This document shows, piece by piece, positions 58,682 through 64,000 of a DNA stretch of 64,000 nucleotides. Location of the stretch: contig NZ_AP022588.1 of NCBI RefSeq assembly GCF_010731735.1, positions 6,014,001 through 6,078,000 of the forward strand. The letters run 5' to 3'. The number at the start of each line of letters is the position of its first letter. Within the stretch, counting starts at the first letter, position 1. Both the position numbers and the translations under genes were made by a program. The notes beneath the pieces are model-generated. The model did not search any database and was not told the origin of the DNA. It was given only the letters and a program-made list of their open reading frames with translations. This stretch comes from Mycolicibacterium sediminis (GTDB lineage Bacteria > Actinomycetota > Actinomycetes > Mycobacteriales > Mycobacteriaceae).

Positions 58682-59584
58682 TTACAGGTTCTCGAAGATC
58701 TCCCGGGCCTTGCGCGCGGTCTCGGACGGCGTCTTGCCGACCTTCACGCCCGCGGCCTCGAGGGCCTCCTGCTTGCCCGCCGCGGTACCGGCACCGTCGG
58801 AGACGATGGCGCCGGCGTGGCCCATGGTCTTGCCCTCGGGAGCGGTGAAGCCCGCGACGTAGCCGACGACCGGCTTGGTGACGTTGGCCTTGATGTAGTC
58901 GGCGGCCTTCTCCTCGGCGTCGCCGCCGATCTCGCCGATCATCACGATGACCTTGGTGTCGGGATCCTTCTCGAACGCCGCGATGGCGTCGATGTGGGTG
59001 GTGCCGATGACCGGGTCGCCGCCGATGCCGATGGCGGTCGAGAAACCGAGGTCACGCAGCTCGTACATCATCTGGTAGGTCAGCGTGCCGGACTTGGACA
59101 CCAGGCCGATCGGGCCCTTGCCGGTGATGTTGTTGGGCGTGATGCCGACGAGCGATTCACCGGGGGTGATGATGCCGGGGCAGTTCGGCCCGATGATCCG
59201 GGTCTTCTCGCCCTTCTCGACGTTGTAGGCCCACGCGTAGGCGCTGTCCTGCACCGGGATGCCCTCGGTGATGACCACCAGCAGCGGGATCTCGGCGTCG
59301 ATGGCCTCGATGATGGCGTCCTTGGAGAAGGCCGGCGGGACGAAGGCGATCGACACGTCGGCGCCGGTCTCCTTCATCGCCTCGGCGACGCTGCCGAACA
59401 CCGGCAGGTTGATGTCCTTGCCTTCTTTGTCTTTGTGCGTGACTTCAGTGCCGGCCTTGCGCGCGTTGACGCCGCCGACCACCTGGGTGCCCGCCTTGAG
59501 CATGAGCGCGGTGTGCTTGGTGCCCTCGCCGCCGGTGATGCCCTGGACGATGACCTTGCTGTCCTTGTTCAGGAAGATAGACAT
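58682..59584 (-). CDS. sucD: succinyl-CoA synthetase alpha subunit
   Basis: A 300-residue subunit. SKVIVQGITGGEGTKHTALM (about 8-27) is the CoA-binding Rossmann loop; NCPGIITPGESLVGI follows; TGKGPIGLVSKSGTLTYQMMYEL precedes the phosphohistidine motif GHAGAIVSDGAGTAAGKQEAL near residue 250, where H is the phosphorylated residue. With SucC it makes succinate from succinyl-CoA and forms ATP or GTP. It follows sucC after 12 bases. Confidence 0.96.
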   Translation of the reverse strand: MSIFLNKDSKVIVQGITGGEGTKHTALMLKAGTQVVGGVNARKAGTEVTHKDKEGKDINLPVFGSVAEAMKETGADVSIAFVPPAFSKDAIIEAIDAEIPLLVVITEGIPVQDSAYAWAYNVEKGEKTRIIGPNCPGIITPGESLVGITPNNITGKGPIGLVSKSGTLTYQMMYELRDLGFSTAIGIGGDPVIGTTHIDAIAAFEKDPDTKVIVMIGEIGGDAEEKAADYIKANVTKPVVGYVAGFTAPEGKTMGHAGAIVSDGAGTAAGKQEALEAAGVKVGKTPSETARKAREIFENL

Positions 59585-59596
59585 CTCTGCGATTCC

Positions 59597-60760
59597 TTAC
59601 TTGTTCGCCAGCTCGGCGGCCTTGTCGGCCCCGGCGTCCATGGTTTCGGCCTGGATGACCAGGGGGTGATTGGCCTCGTCGAGGATGCGGCGGCCCTCTT
59701 CGACGTTGTTGCCATCCAGACGCACGACGAGCGGCTTGTTGGCGCTGTCGCCGAGCTTCTTCAGCGCGCCGACGATGCCGTTGGCCACCGCGTCGCAGGC
59801 GGTGATCCCGCCGAACACGTTGACGAAGACGCTCTTGACCTGCTCGTCGCCGAGGATGACGTCGAGACCGTTGGCCATCACCTCGGCCGAGGCGCCGCCA
59901 CCGATGTCGAGGAAGTTGGCGGGCTTCACGCCGCCGTGCTTCTCACCGGCGTACGCGACGACATCGAGGGTCGACATGACCAGACCCGCGCCGTTGCCGA
60001 TGATGCCGACCTGGCCGTCGAGCTTGACGTAGTTGAGGTCGTTCTCCTTGGCCTTCAGCTCGAGGGGATCGGTGGCGTCCTTGTCCTCGAACTCCTCGTG
60101 GCCCGGCTGGCGGAAGTCGGCGTTCGCGTCGAGGGTGACCTTGCCGTCGAGGGCGAGGATCTGGTCGTCGGGGGTGCGCACCAACGGGTTGACCTCGACC
60201 AGGGTGGCGTCCTCGCCGATGAAGACGTCCCACAGCTTGGCGATGGTGACCGCGGCGGCGTCGAGCACCTCGGCGGGCAGGTGGCCCTGCTCGGCGATGG
60301 AGCGGGCGGTGGCCTCGTCGACGCCCTTCACTGCGTCGATCGGCACGCGCGCGAGACGCTCGGGCTTGGTGGCGGCTACCTCTTCGATCTCCATGCCGCC
60401 CTCGACGGAGCACATGGCGAGATAGGTGCGGTTCGACCGGTCGAGCAGGAAGGAGATGTAGTACTCCTCGGCGATGTCGCTCGCCTCGGCGACGAGGAGC
60501 TTCTTGACGACGTGGCCCTTGATGTCGAGGCCGAGGATGTTCTGCGCGTGCGTGAACGCGTCTTCCGGGGTCGCGGCGTACTTCACGCCACCGGCCTTGC
60601 CGCGGCCGCCGACCTTCACCTGCGCCTTGACCATGACCGGCTTGCCGATCTCTTCGGCGATCGCCTTGGCGTCCTCGGCGGTGTCGGTGACCCGGCCCGG
60701 CGTGGTCGGCACGTTGTGCTTGGCGAACAGTTCTTTCGCCTGGTATTCGAAGAGATCCAT
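59597..60760 (-). CDS. sucC: succinyl-CoA synthetase beta subunit
   Basis: A 387-residue subunit starting MDLFEYQAKELFAKHNVPTTPG at ATG 60760. VKAQVKVGGRGKAGGVKYA is the ATP-grasp loop; YLAMCSVEGGMEIEEVAATKPE, VEVNPLVRTPDDQILALDGKVTLD and IGNGAGLVMSTLDVV are further family motifs, ending NIFGGI-type text (FVNVFGGITACDAVANGIV). It binds the nucleotide. Promoter sequence lies in the 244-base gap to the M23 peptidase, which includes a CRP-like site. Confidence 0.96.
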   Translation of the reverse strand: MDLFEYQAKELFAKHNVPTTPGRVTDTAEDAKAIAEEIGKPVMVKAQVKVGGRGKAGGVKYAATPEDAFTHAQNILGLDIKGHVVKKLLVAEASDIAEEYYISFLLDRSNRTYLAMCSVEGGMEIEEVAATKPERLARVPIDAVKGVDEATARSIAEQGHLPAEVLDAAAVTIAKLWDVFIGEDATLVEVNPLVRTPDDQILALDGKVTLDANADFRQPGHEEFEDKDATDPLELKAKENDLNYVKLDGQVGIIGNGAGLVMSTLDVVAYAGEKHGGVKPANFLDIGGGASAEVMANGLDVILGDEQVKSVFVNVFGGITACDAVANGIVGALKKLGDSANKPLVVRLDGNNVEEGRRILDEANHPLVIQAETMDAGADKAAELANK

Positions 60761-60912
60761 GGGCTCACTGTCTGTCTGCGTTGACGTATGCGTTGAAATG
60801 GCGCGGTGGCCAGATTTGGCGCTGGCCTCAAACCAAGGGAAACTTTATCCACACGCGCCAACGGCTCCGGCACCGCCTACCAGTCATGTGGCACATCTCA
60901 CCGGGCCCTACG

Positions 60913-60928
60913 AGTGATACGGATCACA
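60913..60928. promoter_or_regulatory. CRP-like site between sucC and the M23 peptidase
   Basis: AGTGATACGGATCACA fits GTGA-N6-TCAC perfectly and the longer TGTGA-N6-TCACA form at nine of ten positions. It lies 153 bases upstream of sucC and 77 bases upstream of the peptidase start, so either gene may be controlled. Confidence 0.65.
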
Positions 60929-61004
60929 TTCTTGATTGGAATCAAATCTCGGGTTGCCACCAACATTGGAATTTGGTTAACGTGCCTGGGGCCTCGATAA
61001 CGGT

Positions 61005-62096
61005 ATGGTTACGGAACGAAGGACATTTCGGTTGGTAGAGCACAGTTCGTCCCGAACCTCGCGAGGGGTCTCGACAGGTGCTTACGACGCCACCGTCACC
61101 GACATCATCCCGTTCAACGAGTTCGGCGACCTGTCCGAACCGGACGGTGAGCTGACCTTCAACAACTCGTCGGCGTTCGACCGCGAAGCGCGCGTGATCC
61201 ACGCTCCCGAACTCGACGACATGCACGACACCGACGACCTCGTCCCGCTCCGTCTGGTCGTCCCCACCCAGTTCCAGGCCGTGTCCCGCGCCGATCGTCG
61301 CGCCGCACACGCCTACCGCGACAGCGACATCGACACCAGCGACGGCATGGCCAAGACCGACGTCATCGACATGACGGCGTCACGGCGCGGCGCGCACCGC
61401 AAGTTCGACAGCGGCCAGGTCAAGGGCCGTCTGGTCGCCGCGGCGATGGCCGCCGGCGCCACCGCCGCCGCCGCCTACTCGGTCGCCGACTCCACCGCAC
61501 CTCCCCCCGCGGAGACCATGCTGGCTGCCGGGCAGGGCGCGTTCGTCGACGGCGGCACCATCACCGGCTCGGTCGACGGCATGCAGATCGTCACCGTCAC
61601 GCCCGCGGCGAGCGCGGCCATCCACAGCGAGGAACTGGCCAACGGCGCCGCCTACGCGCAGGAGCGTGCGGAGCGCGAAGCGCGTCTGGTCCGGCCGATG
61701 TTCGTCATGCCGACCAAGGGCGTGTGGACGTCGGGCTTCGGCTACCGCTGGGGCGTTCTGCACGCCGGCATCGACATCGCGAATTCGATCGGCACGCCGA
61801 TCCAGGCCGCATCGGACGGCGTCGTCATCGACGTCGGCCCCACCGCCGGGTACGGCGCCTGGGTCAAGCTGCGCCACTCGGACGGCACGGTGACGCTCTA
61901 CGGCCACATCAACACGTGGCTCGTCAGCGTGGGAGAGCGCGTCATGGCCGGCGACCAGATCGCCACCATGGGCAACCGCGGCAACTCCACCGGACCGCAC
62001 CTGCACTTCGAGGTCCTCGTCAACGGCCAGAACCGGATCGATCCGGTGCCGTGGCTCGCCCAGCGTGGCCTGAGCCCGGGCGGTTACGTAGGCTGA
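61005..62096 (+). CDS. M23-family (LytM-type) peptidoglycan endopeptidase, membrane anchored
   Basis: A 363-residue protein. After about 140 cytoplasmic, charged residues, a weak helix at 142-160 (LVAAAMAAGATAAAAYSVA) anchors it. The C-terminal M23 domain (about 235-345) has H253-x-x-x-D257 (LHAGIDIANS), H301 in YGHINTW and H332-x-H334 (PHLHFEV), the complete zinc and catalytic set, so it should be an active endopeptidase of peptidoglycan cross-links. I use ATG 61005; TTG 61032, with AAGGA upstream, is an alternative start with a better ribosome site. It follows a gap with a CRP-like site and is divergent from sucCD. Confidence 0.85.
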   Translation: MVTERRTFRLVEHSSSRTSRGVSTGAYDATVTDIIPFNEFGDLSEPDGELTFNNSSAFDREARVIHAPELDDMHDTDDLVPLRLVVPTQFQAVSRADRRAAHAYRDSDIDTSDGMAKTDVIDMTASRRGAHRKFDSGQVKGRLVAAAMAAGATAAAAYSVADSTAPPPAETMLAAGQGAFVDGGTITGSVDGMQIVTVTPAASAAIHSEELANGAAYAQERAEREARLVRPMFVMPTKGVWTSGFGYRWGVLHAGIDIANSIGTPIQAASDGVVIDVGPTAGYGAWVKLRHSDGTVTLYGHINTWLVSVGERVMAGDQIATMGNRGNSTGPHLHFEVLVNGQNRIDPVPWLAQRGLSPGGYVG

Positions 62097-62100
62097 TCGG

Positions 62101-62721
62101 GTGGCTGACCGGACGTCCTCAGAGGGACCACCGTCAGACCGCACCCGCATCATCCGCCGGCAGCCGGACGCCCCACTCGGCGATCACGCTCCCCAGACGA
62201 GCATCATCCGGCGCAGTCCGACCGGACCGTTCCCGGTGGTCGCCTCGGCGCCGCCCACCGAGACGCACACGGCTCTCATCCGACCGCCCGACGAGCCGCC
62301 GACGACCTACGTCCCCCGCCCCACCCCCGAGGCCATCGGCTCGCTCCGGCGCGACCGGCCCGACCCCAAGGCGGCCGCCGCCACCGCCACGCTCGCGATC
62401 ATCAGCGGCTGGGCCACCGCCGTCATCGCCACGTCGCTGATCGCGAACTGGTGGAAGACCGACGAATTGTTCTGCATTGCAGTCGGTTTCCTCACCGCCG
62501 TGTCCGCCGCGGCGACCATCGGGGGCCTGATTGCGCTGCTGCTGCGACGCCGCATCGGACGGCTGCTCGTCGGCGTCGGCTCCATCGTGGCGCTGATGAT
62601 CTTCGCCGGCCTCTTCGTCGCCGGAGCGGCGCTGCCCACGATCGTCTACGCGATCCCCGTGCTGCCCGTCGCCACCGTCGTGCTCGCGGCACTGCCCGCG
62701 ACCGGCCGCTGGTGCCGCTGA
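62101..62721 (+). CDS. four-helix membrane protein with TxxI repeats, unknown
   Basis: A 206-residue protein from GTG 62101, four bases after the M23 stop, so it is probably cotranscribed. The N-terminal 90 residues are disordered and hold three similar motifs: TRIIRR (15-20), TSIIRR (33-38) and TALIR (57-61), each with Ile at Thr+3, the pattern that FHA domains read after threonine phosphorylation. Membrane helices lie at about 95-118, 124-146, 155-176 and 180-200. I do not recognise the family. The pairing with an endopeptidase hints at control of cell-wall cleavage. Confidence 0.75.
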   Translation: MADRTSSEGPPSDRTRIIRRQPDAPLGDHAPQTSIIRRSPTGPFPVVASAPPTETHTALIRPPDEPPTTYVPRPTPEAIGSLRRDRPDPKAAAATATLAIISGWATAVIATSLIANWWKTDELFCIAVGFLTAVSAAATIGGLIALLLRRRIGRLLVGVGSIVALMIFAGLFVAGAALPTIVYAIPVLPVATVVLAALPATGRWCR

Positions 62722-62725
62722 CGAC

Positions 62726-64000
62726 TCAGAGCTTCTGCACCGGCGCGTGGTTGTGCATCAACTTGACCCGGCCCGCGCTGCCGAAGTCGATGAGCGACAT
62801 CGCCGATTCGCCGACACCCGACACTTCCTCGACCCGGCCGAGACCGTACTTGTCGTGCGTCACCCGGTCCCCCGGTTCGAGCGTCACGAGCGGCTTGCTG
62901 CGAGCCCCCGCGCGCGACGGTGACGGCCGGCGCGACTCCGGCGGCCCGAACCTGCCCGCGCCGCTGACCGGCGCACCGAACGTCGACGGCGGGGCCTCGA
63001 CGCGACGCCAGTCGATCAGTTCCTGCGGGATCTCGCGCAGGAAGCGCGATTCCGGGTTCAGCATCGGCTGTCCCCACGACGACCGCACCTTCGCGCGGCT
63101 CAGGTAGAGGCGCTGTCGCGCACGGGTCAGCCCGACGTAGGCGAGGCGACGTTCCTCCGACAGTTCCATCGGATCGCCGAGGGCCCGCATGTGGGGGAAC
63201 ATGCCGTCCTCCCACCCGGTGACGAAGACGACGGGGAACTCCAGCCCCTTGGCGGTGTGCAGCGTCATCATCGTCACCACCCCGGAGCCGTGCTCGGGGA
63301 TGCCGTCGGCGTCGGCGACCAGCGACACCCGCTCCAGGAACTGGGCGAGGATGCCGGTGTCGGGGACGTCCTCGTCGACGGGCACGCCCTCCTCGTCGCG
63401 CAGGGCGGCGGCATTGGCCATGTCGATGCTGAATTCGTGTGCGACGCTGACGAGTTCGTTGAGGTTGTCCAGCCGGGCGAGGTCCTGCGGATCGTTGGAC
63501 GCCTCGAGTTCGCGGCGGTAGCCCGTCCGGTCCAGCACTGCCTCGACGAGGTCGCCCAGTTCGTCGTCGAGCTTGCCGCGCAACTCGTCGAGCAGCTCGA
63601 CGAACGCCGCGATCATCTTCTCCGAGCGGGTGTTCAGCATCGGCACCTTGCCCTCGGCGGCCGCCTGCAGCGCGTCGGCGAAGGTGGCGCCGGTGTTCTC
63701 GGAGTACACCGCGACGCACGCCTCGGCGCGATCGCCGATGCCGCGGCGAGGGGTGTTGAGGATGCGCCGCATGCTGACCGCGTCACCGGGGTTGTCGAGG
63801 ACGCGGAGGTAGGCGACGACGTCGCGAATCTCCTTGCGCTCGTAGAACCGAACGCCACCGACCACCTTGTAGGGGATCCCCGCGCGAATGAACACCTCTT
63901 CGATGGCGCGCGAGGAGTTGTTGGTCCGGTAGAAGACGGCGACGTCGTTGTAGGAGATCTCGCCGCGGTCGGCGAGCGCATCGACCTCCCCCGCGACGAA
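62726..64000 (-). CDS. uvrD1: ATP-dependent DNA helicase UvrD1 (PcrA type), C-terminal part
   Basis: The frame reads open to the window edge at 64000, so the N-terminal helicase part is missing. Seen are motif IV/V (VVTMMTLHTAKGLEFPVVFVTGWEDGMFPH) and motif VI (SEERRLAYVGLTRARQRLYLS), followed by a basic linker and a small C-terminal Tudor-like domain (VTLEPGDRVTHDKYGLGRVEEVSG to the end), which in this family contacts RNA polymerase. UvrD1 acts in nucleotide excision repair and replication restart. M. tuberculosis has uvrD1 in the same place. Confidence 0.93.
   Translation of the reverse strand, partial: FVAGEVDALADRGEISYNDVAVFYRTNNSSRAIEEVFIRAGIPYKVVGGVRFYERKEIRDVVAYLRVLDNPGDAVSMRRILNTPRRGIGDRAEACVAVYSENTGATFADALQAAAEGKVPMLNTRSEKMIAAFVELLDELRGKLDDELGDLVEAVLDRTGYRRELEASNDPQDLARLDNLNELVSVAHEFSIDMANAAALRDEEGVPVDEDVPDTGILAQFLERVSLVADADGIPEHGSGVVTMMTLHTAKGLEFPVVFVTGWEDGMFPHMRALGDPMELSEERRLAYVGLTRARQRLYLSRAKVRSSWGQPMLNPESRFLREIPQELIDWRRVEAPPSTFGAPVSGAGRFGPPESRRPSPSRAGARSKPLVTLEPGDRVTHDKYGLGRVEEVSGVGESAMSLIDFGSAGRVKLMHNHAPVQKL

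Overview
This is a high-GC actinobacterial chromosome segment, almost certainly from a fast-growing, environmental Mycolicibacterium (Mycobacterium sensu lato). The evidence is a long run of genes in the order known from mycobacteria (uvrD1, M23 peptidase, sucC-sucD, purN-purH, accD2/accA2-fadE, rpmF, mprA-mprB-pepD-moaB2, mscL, fmdB/ruc, 5-FCL, galU, glp, rimJ, glpR), MspA-type porin genes (typical of fast growers), F420-type oxidoreductases, a 13E12 HNH protein and CtpC/PacL. There is no integrated phage, IS element or CRISPR array. The only mobile-associated gene is the 13E12/HNH gene near the left end.

Left accessory part (1-22 kb): small hypothetical genes; a MarR regulator broken by a frameshift; a 13E12/HNH protein under a perfect LexA box; a TetR regulator divergent from a four-gene catabolic operon (VOC extradiol-type dioxygenase, FAH-family hydrolase, MhpA-type flavin monooxygenase, cytochrome P450); a two-gene RsbQ-RsbP energy-stress module divergent from a GAF-PP2C phosphatase; a Pro/Gly-rich membrane protein divergent from a two-component system whose sensor also has a Pro-rich outer loop; a molybdate import operon with its own HTH regulator; and the zinc/manganese efflux ATPase CtpC with its PacL partner.

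Middle (22-37 kb): a cutinase-family esterase, tRNA-Ala(CGC), the divisome-related glpR-rimJ-glp group, galU divergent from 5-FCL, a Ruc/FmdB redox chaperone behind a CIRCE element, mscL, two almost identical tandem mspA porin genes, a 52-residue gene behind a perfect CRP site, and the MprAB envelope-stress system with pepD and moaB2. MprA-box-like repeats precede both mprA and pepD.

Right part (37-64 kb): an operon of AtuA-like, two acyl-CoA dehydrogenase, two biotin-dependent carboxylase and one enoyl-CoA hydratase genes, which resembles acyclic-terpene or branched acyl-CoA catabolism; a DUF1707 protein; an AAA/VWA pair; purN-purH; perM; a DUF5336 membrane protein; an SfnG-like sulfone monooxygenase; an F420-type LLM oxidoreductase and a thiolase each with a KstR-like operator; sucC-sucD divergent from an M23 peptidase; and the C-terminal part of UvrD1, cut by the window edge.

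The main themes are stress sensing (RsbQP, MprAB-PepD, HrcA/CIRCE, LexA), envelope and division (GlpR/Glp, PerM, MspA, MscL, M23) and catabolism of hydrophobic carbon sources.
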